From Sphingomonas sp. (lineage in GTDB: Bacteria > Pseudomonadota > Alphaproteobacteria > Sphingomonadales > Sphingomonadaceae): 64,000 nt of DNA. Within the stretch, counting starts at the first letter, position 1, and every line of letters starts with the position of its first letter. Below are positions 33,910-44,986 of this stretch, piece by piece. The notes under the pieces are model-generated. The model was given only the letters and a program-made list of their open reading frames with translations, was not told the origin of the DNA and did not search any database. The stretch is taken from the NCBI RefSeq assembly GCF_019635455.1, contig NZ_JAHBZJ010000001.1, forward strand, positions 1 to 64,000. Reading direction: 5' to 3'. Position numbers and translations under genes: made by a program.

Positions 33910-35347
33910 TGTCACCTCCTGCCGATACCGGTGCGCGATAGCGGTCGATATAGATGTTGAACGCGCCCTCGCTGGGGCTGCGGTCGGGATAGGGAAGCTG
34001 GGTCGCATTCCATGCTTCCCATCGCTGTTTCAGGTCCGCCATGATCGCCGGTTGCAAGGTTTGCTGTTCGGCCCGTTCGCGGGGGTCCTTGCGGACATTG
34101 AACAGCCGCTCCTTGTTGCCGATGCGCAGATACTTCCAGTCGCCATCACGCACCGCGGCCTGCCCGCTGGCCTTCATGCGCCAGAACAGGGTTCGTTTGA
34201 CCGGCGGTGCCCCATCGACCAGCTGCGGCAGCAGATTGATCCCTTCCAGATTGTCCGGCACCGGCGCGCCGGCGGCGGCCAGGAAGGTCGGCACCGTGTC
34301 CATGGAGATCATTACCTGGTCCGACCGGGTTCCCGGCGCGATCCGGCCGGGCCAGCGCATGATGAGCGGCACACGGATGCCGCCTTCCATCAACTCGCCC
34401 TTGTATCCGACGCAGGGCCATGTGTTGGAATAGCGTTCGCCGCCATTGTCGCTGGTGAAGACCACGATCGTGTCCTCCGCCATGCCCATTTCATCGAGCG
34501 CCGCCAGGACGCGCCCGATATTGGCGTCCATGCTCATCATCATCTTCGCATAGGTTTCGAGCGATCCGCCGGTCGGGTCATTCATCTTAGAGACCGAACG
34601 GTGATGGTCCACGTCCTCCGGCCCTTCCCACGGCCAGTGCGGAGAATTGAAATGGAGGCTCAAAAACAGGGGCTTGTCGCTCTTGGCGCGAATCTGCCGG
34701 ATCGCCTCATCTGCCAAAATGTCGGTCAGATAGCCGTCACGACTGACCGGCTTGTCGCCGTCATGCAGCCCCGCATCCGGCGAATTGAAACCGGGACCGA
34801 GATTATGCGTGAAATAATCCGCCGCGCCCGCCGCAATGCCGAAGAAATGATCGTAGCCATAATGTGTAGGCCCGAATTCCGGAATCTTGCACACATGCCA
34901 CTTGCCGACCAGCGCGGTGCGATATCCGGCGTCACGCAACATCGACGCGACGGTCGGCGTATCGAGCGGCACCTCCTGTCCGGGAGCGAAGCGGATGTTC
35001 GGCTCGGCTAGCCCGGCTTTGAAATGACCCTGATAGCGCCCCGTCAGCAGCGCGGTTCGGGTGGGTGAACAGATCGCGGCATTGGCATAGGCCTGATCAA
35101 GCCGGGCGCCCTGCTGCGCCAGTTCGTCAAGCACGGGCGTGCGATACCCCTGCGCGCCGTAGCAGGAAAGGTCCGCATATCCCATGTCGTCCGCGAGGAT
35201 GAACAGGATATGGGGTTGCTTCGCCTTGCCCGCTGCTGGGCCAGCCTTCGCCCGTGCGCGGCCATGCAACGTCATGGCGACTCCGGCGACACCCGCCACG
35301 CCGGCGGATTCCAGAAATCGGCGGCGGCTCGGCTCGAACTTACTCAC
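33899..35347 (-). CDS. Tat-exported arylsulfatase-A-like sulfatase
   Basis: This 482-residue type I sulfatase has a clear Tat signal (PSRRRFLESAGVAGVAGVAM). The metal motif ILADDMGYADLSCYG, modification motif ICSPTRTALLTG (Cys93), VGKWHV, NSPHWPWEGP and TSDNGGERYS define the arylsulfatase A-like group. It is periplasmic and depends on formylglycine formation. It lies 52 bases downstream of the amidohydrolase gene and is probably read from the TonB receptor promoter. Confidence 0.92.
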   Translation of the reverse strand: MSKFEPSRRRFLESAGVAGVAGVAMTLHGRARAKAGPAAGKAKQPHILFILADDMGYADLSCYGAQGYRTPVLDELAQQGARLDQAYANAAICSPTRTALLTGRYQGHFKAGLAEPNIRFAPGQEVPLDTPTVASMLRDAGYRTALVGKWHVCKIPEFGPTHYGYDHFFGIAAGAADYFTHNLGPGFNSPDAGLHDGDKPVSRDGYLTDILADEAIRQIRAKSDKPLFLSLHFNSPHWPWEGPEDVDHHRSVSKMNDPTGGSLETYAKMMMSMDANIGRVLAALDEMGMAEDTIVVFTSDNGGERYSNTWPCVGYKGELMEGGIRVPLIMRWPGRIAPGTRSDQVMISMDTVPTFLAAAGAPVPDNLEGINLLPQLVDGAPPVKRTLFWRMKASGQAAVRDGDWKYLRIGNKERLFNVRKDPRERAEQQTLQPAIMADLKQRWEAWNATQLPYPDRSPSEGAFNIYIDRYRAPVSAGGDNAE

Positions 35348-35399
35348 GAAATCCCCTCATGTGTCGAATGGCTGAACACGGAAACAGCTGTTGTCTGGT

Positions 35400-36500
35400 T
35401 CATGACGATGTCGCTGCGTGAATTTTGAATACGCGCTCGGCATTGGCGTGAAAAAACAGAGCGGAATCCGCCCGGTTCATCCCGATGGCGTCGGCCCGCC
35501 GTACTGCCTCCGGTCCATCCTCGAACGGATAGTCGATCGCGAACAACACGCGGTCGGCACCCAGTACTTCCTGACACAGGCGCACTGCGGGCGCCCAGTT
35601 GGTGCCGCTGGTCGTGACGTAGAAATTCTCGCGGAAATACGCGCTCGGACGCCGCTTCAGCTTGCCGGTGCCGCCACGATTCATCGCCATGTAGCGATTG
35701 TCGATCCGGTCCAGGTAAAAGGGAATGCCCTCCCCATTATGCCCCAGAACAATCTTGAGCTTCGGGAAGTGGTCAAACACGCCCGCCATGATCATGCTCA
35801 TCGCATGCAGGCCCGCCTCGGCGGCGTAGCCCCACACCGCACCCTGTAAATTCTGTTCGAGATAGGGTTTCAGCATATCCGCGCGCGGTTCGCGCGGGTG
35901 CAGGTAGATCGGCACATCGAGCGCTTCGGCCGCCTCCAATATCGGCCAGTAGCGCGTGTCCGACAGATATCGGTCGTTGGTACTGGAATTGACGATCCCC
36001 CCCTTGAACCCAAGCGAGCGCACCGCGCGCTCCAATTCCTGGGCAGCGCCGTCCGGATCCTGCGGCGCAAAGGCAGCGAGCGGCGCAAAGCGATCCGGCC
36101 ATTGCCGCATCCATCCCGCCGCCCGGTCGTTGGCCAGCCGGGCCAGTTCGGCCCCCTGCCCCGCCTCAAAGATCTGCACGCCCGGCGAATTGAGCAACAG
36201 CACCTGCATCGACACGCCGGCGCGATCCATATCCGCGATGCGCAATTCGGGGTCGAGCAATTGCGGCATCCGCGGAAACCTGCCGCCAGGTCCGATCAGG
36301 CTGGCCAGCCCGGGCTCCCGGTCGGCGTGCTTCGCCATGAAGGCATCGACCGCGTCGATCAGTTCGGGAAGCGAGAACCCTTCCTCGCAAGCGATCCTGC
36401 GCGTCGGCGTGGCGGCGCTGACCCGGCCCAAGCCCGCGGAAGACAGCACACCAGCGCTCGCCGTCGTACCAATGAAATGACGACGGGTCAGCGCATGCAT
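35400..36500 (-). CDS. Tat-exported ACMSD-like amidohydrolase
   Basis: This 366-residue metal-dependent TIM barrel of the amidohydrolase-2 (ACMSD/decarboxylase) group has a probable Tat signal (LTRRHFIGTTASAGVLSSAG). Landmarks are DRAGVSMQVLLLNSPG, PIYLHPREPR, IVLGHNGEGIPFYLDR and FAIDYPFEDG. Most relatives are cytoplasmic and decarboxylate or hydrolyse aromatic acids, so export is unusual. The usual HxH near the N-terminus of the barrel is not obvious. The start at 36500 gives the Tat signal directly; upstream frame is non-coding. Confidence 0.82.
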   Translation of the reverse strand: MHALTRRHFIGTTASAGVLSSAGLGRVSAATPTRRIACEEGFSLPELIDAVDAFMAKHADREPGLASLIGPGGRFPRMPQLLDPELRIADMDRAGVSMQVLLLNSPGVQIFEAGQGAELARLANDRAAGWMRQWPDRFAPLAAFAPQDPDGAAQELERAVRSLGFKGGIVNSSTNDRYLSDTRYWPILEAAEALDVPIYLHPREPRADMLKPYLEQNLQGAVWGYAAEAGLHAMSMIMAGVFDHFPKLKIVLGHNGEGIPFYLDRIDNRYMAMNRGGTGKLKRRPSAYFRENFYVTTSGTNWAPAVRLCQEVLGADRVLFAIDYPFEDGPEAVRRADAIGMNRADSALFFHANAERVFKIHAATSS

Positions 36501-36576
36501 ATGAATCGATACTCCACTGGCGGCGTCAGGCCACCGGCAGGAAATGGGCCGGGGCATCGCCCCGACCCATTCCGTT

Positions 36577-38937
36577 TCAGAAGTTGAGCGACGCCTGCAA
36601 ACCCACCTGACGCAAGCCGCGGCTGGTGTTGTAAACGCCCCAGGCGATATTTGGAGCGCGCGTCGTATCCTGATTGGCCAGCGAGGCGAACTGCTGCGGC
36701 GAGTTCTGATTGAACAGGTTGTTGACGAACAGCGCGAGACGCCAGCTATCGCCCATCTTCGCACCGACACGGGCGCCGACAATCGCGTGGCCCTTGTAGA
36801 TGAAATACCGGCTGTTGCTCAGATCGGACAGCCGTTCCTCGCTCTTGTAGCTGATATCGAAACCGAGGAAGCCATCGACCTTGCTGGTCAATGCGAAATC
36901 ATAGTCCCCATAGAAGCTGGCGGTGAAGCGGGCGGCATCAGCCAGCTGGGTTCCGCCCATATTCGTACCGTCCTGTGCCAGGAAATTGTCAGGATACAGC
37001 ACGGGGTTAAAGGTGAAGCTGGCATTCAGCTTCAGATGGTCGCCCACGCGCCCAAAGATGTCCCCTTCGATACCCTTGGTGATGATCTTCGGAATATTGA
37101 ACGGGTTACACGTCGTCGATTGCGTGGCAATATCCACGTCGCAACGCGACCCCTGGTAATTCTTCACGCTGGTATAGAAGGCGCTGAGGTTCACCAACAG
37201 GCGACCATTCAACCAGCTTGATTTGATCCCGGCCTCAAACGAGGTCGGAATCTCAGGCGAAACCGCCTGGGCCGGCGTCGTGTTCTGAAGCGGAGAAATC
37301 TGAGCGTTCTTATACCCGCGCGACACGGTGCTAAAGAGCATCAGGTTGCGGTCGATCTCATATTCCGCACCGATACGCCAGGAAAAGTCATTATCGGAAA
37401 GCCGCATGCTGGCCGTCGTCGTCGCATTATTGGCGGTATTGACGGTCGTCCCGTCGAAACCGACCTTCGCGATATTGTAGCGACCGCCCGCAAACACCGT
37501 GAACTGGCCCGGATGATAGCGAAGCTCGCCGAAGACCGATGTGTTACGCGTGTACCAGGACTGGAAGTTGTCGTACGCGCCAGGGACGATGAACGTGTTG
37601 CAAAGCGCATTGGTCGAAACGGGGAAACAGGTCGCGATCGGCAACGAGCCCTTGCGGGTATAAATGCGCGTATAGGCCCCGGCCGACGGCCCGGCGACGC
37701 TGTCGACATGAGAGATGAAATAGAAGCCGCCCAGCGTGAAGGACAACGGCTTCGACATATCCGATGCCAACCGGATTTCCTGGGTGAACTGATCGTAATC
37801 GCTGGTCAGGCCGGAATGAACGCTGGTCAGGTCGAGCGCCTCGGGCAGATTGTCGATGTCATTCTGAGTCGATGTGGCGAGCTTACGATATGCAGTAATC
37901 GAAGTGAGCGACAGTCCCCCGCCCAGATCAAGGTCGAATTCACCCGAATAACCCTGCGTCCGATAGGTCTGGGCCGATGGCGCGTCACTACAGATTTCGA
38001 AGTTGTTGATATTCGGATTGACCCCGCAATAGCGGACACGGTCATAGTTGCTCGCAACGACGCCGGCCGGGGGCGCAGGCTGCGTCAACGTACCCGTGGC
38101 CGCATTAAGAAGCCCGGTATCGCGCAGCGCCAGGAAATAGCCGTTACCACGATCTTCCGAGTTATATTCAGCGGCAAGATTGAGCGTGAATCCCGGCGCA
38201 AGTTCAGCCTTGAACCGCCCGCGAACACCCCATTCCCGGCGATAGTCCTTGTTGCCAAGGTAAATGTTCTCAAGAACGCCCTGCGTCCGGACGCCGTAAC
38301 CACTGACGCGCAGACCCGCAAACCCGGCGATCGGAACATTGACGGCGGCGCGAATTTGCTGCTTGCCGTAGTTCGATCCCGCAAAGTCGTCGAAGCTCAG
38401 TTCAGTCGATATGGTCCCGCTGAACTTGTCGTAATCCGGCGCGATGGTCGTGATGTTGATGACGCCCGCGGACACGCTCTGACCGAACAATGTTCCTTGC
38501 GGGCCACGCAGCACTTCAACCCGGGCGACATCGGAAAGATTACGGATATTGGTCAGGCCCTGCACCACGCCATCGACGACGATACCGACGGACGGTTCGG
38601 CAGCGCGGGAGCGCGAAAACGTACCCACGCCGCGAATATAGCCGCCACCGCCGGAACCGCCGGGATTTTCCGCCAGCTTCAACGACGAAACCGTCCGGCC
38701 CAGATCGTTGATTTCCTGAACGCCCTGCGCGCGCAGCTGATCGGCCCCGACCACCGTGATCGGAATCGGCACGTCCTGCACACTTTGCGCTGTACGCTGC
38801 GCAGTCACGATAATTTCCGAATCGCCCAGATCGTCCTTGGCCTGCGTCTTCGCGGCATCTCCGGCGTCTTGCGCGAAGGCCGGCGTCACAAGCGCCATGG
38901 ACGCTACGCCAGTGAAAAGAATTGCGCTGATTCGCAT
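36577..38937 (-). CDS. TonB-dependent outer-membrane receptor
   Basis: This 786-residue receptor has a signal peptide (cleaved near TPAFAQD, residue 23), a TonB-box-like EIIVTAQRTAQ, a plug domain (about 45-160, DVPIPITVVGADQLRAQG, RGPQGTLFGQ) and a beta barrel ending in the outer-membrane signature LQASLNF. It has the style of sphingomonad receptors for aromatic or glycosidic compounds and is the likely entry port for the island's substrate. GGGGAGGAAG precedes the ATG at 38937. A candidate operator lies 62 bases upstream. It is followed in the same direction by the amidohydrolase and two sulfatase genes. Confidence 0.93.
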   Translation of the reverse strand: MRISAILFTGVASMALVTPAFAQDAGDAAKTQAKDDLGDSEIIVTAQRTAQSVQDVPIPITVVGADQLRAQGVQEINDLGRTVSSLKLAENPGGSGGGGYIRGVGTFSRSRAAEPSVGIVVDGVVQGLTNIRNLSDVARVEVLRGPQGTLFGQSVSAGVINITTIAPDYDKFSGTISTELSFDDFAGSNYGKQQIRAAVNVPIAGFAGLRVSGYGVRTQGVLENIYLGNKDYRREWGVRGRFKAELAPGFTLNLAAEYNSEDRGNGYFLALRDTGLLNAATGTLTQPAPPAGVVASNYDRVRYCGVNPNINNFEICSDAPSAQTYRTQGYSGEFDLDLGGGLSLTSITAYRKLATSTQNDIDNLPEALDLTSVHSGLTSDYDQFTQEIRLASDMSKPLSFTLGGFYFISHVDSVAGPSAGAYTRIYTRKGSLPIATCFPVSTNALCNTFIVPGAYDNFQSWYTRNTSVFGELRYHPGQFTVFAGGRYNIAKVGFDGTTVNTANNATTTASMRLSDNDFSWRIGAEYEIDRNLMLFSTVSRGYKNAQISPLQNTTPAQAVSPEIPTSFEAGIKSSWLNGRLLVNLSAFYTSVKNYQGSRCDVDIATQSTTCNPFNIPKIITKGIEGDIFGRVGDHLKLNASFTFNPVLYPDNFLAQDGTNMGGTQLADAARFTASFYGDYDFALTSKVDGFLGFDISYKSEERLSDLSNSRYFIYKGHAIVGARVGAKMGDSWRLALFVNNLFNQNSPQQFASLANQDTTRAPNIAWGVYNTSRGLRQVGLQASLNF

Positions 38938-38999
38938 TAGCTTCCTCCCCAAAATTATGCCCGGATGCATGTGACTCCGCATCCCTAACGAATCCTCGT

Positions 39000-39021
39000 T
39001 ATCAAAATCAGTGTTCTAATT
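39000..39021 (-). promoter_or_regulatory. TetR-type operator upstream of the TonB receptor (site 6)
   Basis: TATCAAAAT and GTTCTAATT flank CAGT. The right half is identical to sites 1, 2 and 4; the left half is degenerate (5 of 9 symmetric). A possible minus-strand -10 is TAGAAT at 39024-39019, overlapped by the repeat; I see no strong -35. Confidence 0.58.
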
Positions 39022-39039
39022 CTAGCAAAAAGATGCTCC

Positions 39040-39215
39040 CGCCTTGCCGACGGGTTGCGACGGGACCCGACCTCCATGTCGCGGTGTTCGGCGACAGCGT
39101 CTTTAGAGACCGAATATCGGGTGGCGGCGAACCCCGGCTACAACAATTCCGGGTTCACCAACTCCATTTATGCGAGCCGGCGCCCCGGGGTGCGCAGGTG
39201 CGCCATCGGTTCTGA
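39040..39215 (+). pseudogene. Decayed TonB-dependent receptor C-terminus
   Basis: One frame reads SLETEYRVAANPGYNNSG then FTNSIYASRRPG (about 39100-39186), the usual last strands of a sphingomonad TonB receptor. A second frame then continues with AQVRHRF and a stop at 39213-39215, the expected receptor terminus. The two frames join only by a frameshift near 39180-39190, and the upstream barrel is missing. This is therefore a remnant, on the strand opposite to the intact receptor. Confidence 0.62.
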
Positions 39216-39232
39216 TCCCCCAGGTGCATGAC

Positions 39233-39508
39233 ATGGCGGGCCGACCGATCGATCGCCGGGATATGATGGAAATGCTGGCGGGCGCGGCGGGTAGCTTCGC
39301 GCTCGGCCCGCGCGGCGCCTGCCAGCCCGATAGCGGGTTCCGCACCCGGCTTCCCGTGGGGTGCGGCGACCGCCGGGGTCCGGTCAAAGGGAACAACATC
39401 GCCGCCCGGCGCGGGATCCTGGCAGTCGGAAGGATCGCGACGCCCCTCGCCGGCATCGGTGACGTCATCCGTGCGGCGACATACTCAACGCAACGGCACC
39501 GACGGTGA
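39233..39508 (+). pseudogene. Remnant of a Tat-signal reading frame
   Basis: The frame starting at the ATG at 39233 reads MAGRPIDRRDMMEMLAGAAGS, which resembles the twin-arginine leader of an exported enzyme. What follows (Pro/Arg/Gly-rich to the stop) resembles no protein I know. It lies directly behind the receptor remnant, the usual place for an exported enzyme. The remaining bases to 39600 hold nothing I can support. Confidence 0.4.
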
Positions 39509-39600
39509 CCGCTTCGCGTGACGCCGGGCATGGACCACCGTCGGCGCGCCTCAGCGTGCTGCGCCCGGGACGCATCGGCGATCGGGCGCGCGATGCATCG

Positions 39601-40770
39601 TCAGAGCGGCAGACCGACGTAATTTTCCGCGATCGCCGTCTGCATCGCCTCGGAACCGGCGACATAGTCGAGTTCGGCCACCTGCATGCGATGTTCGAAC
39701 GTGCCGTCCTCGGGAAAGCGGTGCATCAGCTTGGTCAGATACCAGCTGAACCGTTCCGCCTTCCAGATCCGGGCGAGCGCGCGATCCTGATAGCCGTCCA
39801 GGCCCGCGACATCGTTCCGATCTAGCGCGCCGACCAGCGCGTCGCACAGATAGGCGACGTCGGACGCGGCAAGGTTGAGGCCCTTTGCCCCGGTCGGCGG
39901 GACGATATGCGCGCTGTCGCCGGCGAGAAACAGGCGGCCATGGCGCATCGTTTCGAAGACATAGCTGCGCAGTGGCGCGACCGACATCTCAAGCGCCGGG
40001 CCGCGCGTCACGCCATGGCTGCTGATCGGATCGAACCGCGCGGCCAGCGCGTCCCACAGCCGCGCCTCGCTCCAGTCATCGACCCGGTCGGTCGATGGCA
40101 CCTGGATATAATAGCGGCTGCGCGTTTTCGATCGCATCGATGCAAGCGCGAACCCGGCATCCGCATTCGCATAGATCAGTTCGTCATGACAGGGCGGCAC
40201 GTCGGCGAGGATGCCCAGCCAGCCGAACGGATAGACCCGCTCGAACTCGCGCCCCGCGCCGACTGGAATCGCCTTGCGCGAGGGGCCGTGATAGCCGTCG
40301 CACCCGGCGATATAGGCACAGTCGATCCGGTGGGTTTCGCCGCCCTTGCGATAGGTGACGAAGGGGGCGTCGCCGGTGATCTCGTGCAGCGCGACGTCGG
40401 CGGCATCATAGACGATGTCCAGCCCGCGCCCGGGCGCCGCGTCCATCAGGTCACGGGTCAGTTCGGTCTGGCCATAGACCATGACATGGCGACCGGTCAG
40501 CGCCTTGATATCGATGCGGATCAGCCGGTCGTCGGTGGCAAGGTTGAAGCCGTCCTCCACCAGCCCCTCGGCCTGCATCCGCGCATCGATGCCGAGCCGG
40601 GTCATCAGGTCGGTCGTCACGGTTTCGAGCACGCCGGCGCGGATCCGGCCGAGCACATAGTTCGCCGACGCCCGCTCGACGACGATACAGTCGATCCCCG
40701 TCTGGCGCAGCAGGTGACCGAGCAGCAGGCCCGACGGCCCTGCCCCGATGATCGCGACCTGTGTCCTCAT
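39601..40770 (-). CDS. pobA: 4-hydroxybenzoate 3-monooxygenase
   Basis: PobA hydroxylates 4-hydroxybenzoate to protocatechuate with NADPH, FAD and O2. The 389-residue product has the family length and signatures: VAIIGAGPSGLLLGHLL at residues 5-21, RIRAGVLE, DGYHGPSR, and the second FAD motif LAGDSAHIVPPTGAKGLN. It starts 4 bases after the ligC stop, so it is the last gene of the lig operon and its product is the substrate of LigAB. Confidence is high because sequence and context agree. Confidence 0.95.
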   Translation of the reverse strand: MRTQVAIIGAGPSGLLLGHLLRQTGIDCIVVERASANYVLGRIRAGVLETVTTDLMTRLGIDARMQAEGLVEDGFNLATDDRLIRIDIKALTGRHVMVYGQTELTRDLMDAAPGRGLDIVYDAADVALHEITGDAPFVTYRKGGETHRIDCAYIAGCDGYHGPSRKAIPVGAGREFERVYPFGWLGILADVPPCHDELIYANADAGFALASMRSKTRSRYYIQVPSTDRVDDWSEARLWDALAARFDPISSHGVTRGPALEMSVAPLRSYVFETMRHGRLFLAGDSAHIVPPTGAKGLNLAASDVAYLCDALVGALDRNDVAGLDGYQDRALARIWKAERFSWYLTKLMHRFPEDGTFEHRMQVAELDYVAGSEAMQTAIAENYVGLPL

Positions 40771-40774
40771 ATCG

Positions 40775-41722
40775 TCAGCCCGTACCCTTTAACTGTCGCT
40801 CCAGCATGTCGAGTACGCGGTAACAGGGCAACACCTGCGCCACGCTGGAATTGGGTTCGCGCCCCTCCCGGATCGCGGCCACGAACTCGCGGTCCTGCAA
40901 TTCGATGCCGTTGTTCGACACCGCGACCCCGGACAGGTCGACCGGCTCCTCGCGTCCGGTCACCAGATCGTCATACCGCGCGATCCAGGTGCCGGTGTCG
41001 CAGATATAGCGAAAGAAGGTGCCGAGCGGTCCGTCATTGTTGAACGACAGGCTGAGCGTGCAGATCGCACCACTCTCCGCCTTCAATTGTATAGACATAT
41101 CCATGGCGATGCCGAGTTCGGGATGCAGAGGCCCCTCCAGCGCATGGGCGGCGACGATCGGGCCTGCCTGATAGGCGAACAGATCGACGGTGTGCGCCGC
41201 GTGGTGCCACAACAGGTGATCGGTCCAGCTGCGCGGTTCGCCCTTCGCATTCATGTTCTGGCGGCGGAAGAAATAGGTCTGGACATCCATCTGCTGCACC
41301 CGCGCCTCGCCGCTGGCGAATTTGCGGTGCAGATATTGGTGACTGGGGTTGAAGCGCCTGGTGTGGCCGACCATCGCGGTCAGGCCGGTCTCCTGCGCCT
41401 TCGCCAGCACCGCCTCGCCCTCTGCCAGGCTGTCGCACAGCGGGATCTCGACCTGGACGTGCTTTCCCGCCTCCATGCACTGGATCGCCTGGGCGGCGTG
41501 CATCTGGGTGGGGGTACAGAGGATCACCGCGTCCAGGCCCGGCTGTTCCAGCGCCTCGGCCAGGTCGGTACACGCATGCGCGATGCCATATCTGTCGGCC
41601 ACCGCCCGCGTCGGTTCCAGCCGCCGTCCGACGACCGACACGACCTCGACCCCGTCGATGTTCCTGAGGCCGTCCAGATGCTTTTCGCCGAATGCGCCGG
41701 CGCCTGCGAGTGCGATCTTCAT
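40775..41722 (-). CDS. ligC: 4-carboxy-2-hydroxymuconate-6-semialdehyde dehydrogenase
   Basis: LigC oxidises the hemiacetal form of the LigAB product to 2-pyrone-4,6-dicarboxylate using NADP. The 315-residue product is a Gfo/Idh/MocA-type protein with GAGAFGEKHLDGL at residues 7-19, the variant catalytic segment VQVEIPLCDS and VGHTRRFNPSHQYLH, all features of LigC. It lies directly after ligB in the order J-A-B-C known from Sphingobium SYK-6. Confidence 0.94.
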   Translation of the reverse strand: MKIALAGAGAFGEKHLDGLRNIDGVEVVSVVGRRLEPTRAVADRYGIAHACTDLAEALEQPGLDAVILCTPTQMHAAQAIQCMEAGKHVQVEIPLCDSLAEGEAVLAKAQETGLTAMVGHTRRFNPSHQYLHRKFASGEARVQQMDVQTYFFRRQNMNAKGEPRSWTDHLLWHHAAHTVDLFAYQAGPIVAAHALEGPLHPELGIAMDMSIQLKAESGAICTLSLSFNNDGPLGTFFRYICDTGTWIARYDDLVTGREEPVDLSGVAVSNNGIELQDREFVAAIREGREPNSSVAQVLPCYRVLDMLERQLKGTG

Positions 41723-41734
41723 CCTAGTCTCCGG

Positions 41735-44059
<2,325 letters not shown>

Positions 44060-44063
<4 letters not shown>

Positions 44064-44932
44064 GCGGCGGCTTCCTCTTCCCTGTGTTCGATCGCGGCGA
44101 GCTTGGCGGCAAGGCCATCGGGCGGCGCGATGCCGAGCGCGCCGAGCGCGCGTTGCCGGGCAATGGTCGCGCGCGTCATCGCCGGCGCGATGCCCAGATC
44201 CTCCAGCGTCTTCGCCACTTCCTCCATCTCGGCCGCGCGGCGGGTGCCGTGTGCCAGCATCCGATCGAGATTATAGTCGGTGCGCGCCGCCCAATCCTGC
44301 GCCTTCCAGCTGGCGTCGAGCGAGGCGAACACCGCATCGGCCACGCCGGCGCGATGCGCGGCAAGGACGCATTCGGCGCTCAGCGCCTCCAGCCCCTTCA
44401 CCATCACCGATCGGATCATCTTGATCGCCGACGCGTCGCCCACCGTCGCGCCCGCGACCGAGACATGCGTGAAGCCATAGCCGCGCAAGGCGGCGGCCGC
44501 GGCATCGGCATGCGGCCCGGCGACCAGCAGCGGCACCGCGAGCCGCGCGGGGAGCACCGGCGCCATGACCGCGACATCGACATATCGCGCGCCCGCCGCC
44601 TCGACCGCCGCAGCCGCCGCACGCTTCGTCGCCGGTGCCACGCTGTTCATATCGATCCACATCGCGTTCGGGCGCAGCATCGGCGCACAGGCTCGCGCCG
44701 CCGCCAGCGCCTGATCCGCGGTGACGAGGCACAGGGCCAGGTCCGCCCGTTTCAGCGCATCCGCGGCGCTGGAAGCTCCGCGCGCTCCGGCGGCGTCGAA
44801 CGCGGCGATCATGGCGGGACCATTGGCGGGGTCCGCAACCTTGACGTCGAACGCCGCGACACCGGGGCAGGCAAAGGCCCGTCCGGCCTCGCCAAATCCG
44901 ATCAGGGCGACGGCGTCATGCATGGCCGCCAT
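44060..44932 (-). CDS. NAD(P)-dependent oxidoreductase with DUF1932 C-terminal domain
   Basis: This 290-residue protein has an N-terminal 6-phosphogluconate-dehydrogenase-type Rossmann fold (ALIGFGEAGRAF, WIDMNSVAPATK, DVAVMAPV) and the C-terminal domain typical of DUF1932 (NLDRMLAHGTRRAAEMEEVAKTLEDLG). Such proteins recur in protocatechuate 4,5-cleavage operons, but their reaction is not known to me. A 3-hydroxyacid or 4-carboxy-4-hydroxy-2-oxoadipate-related reaction is possible. The start could be ATG at 44932 or 44923; the longer frame begins with an unlikely TTG at 44959. Confidence 0.82.
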
Positions 44933-44957
44933 CAAGCGGACCGGGCGCCCGACTTCC

Positions 44958-44986
44958 AATCGGATTGTACCAAATGCTATCCGATT
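44958..44986. promoter_or_regulatory. Inverted repeat at the junction of lysR and the lig operon
   Basis: AATCGGAT (44958-44965) and ATCCGATT (44979-44986) form a perfect 8-base inverted repeat with a 13-base spacer. It straddles the lysR stop codon and lies 26 bases before the oxidoreductase ATG at 44932. Its T-rich palindromic form fits a LysR-type or other dimeric regulator site controlling the ligJABC-pobA operon. Confidence 0.5.

Noticed and set aside
36577..38940. Long plus-strand frame (37513-38940) opposite the TonB receptor
   Set aside because: The minus strand encodes a full receptor with signal peptide, plug and barrel end. The opposite frame shows no motifs.
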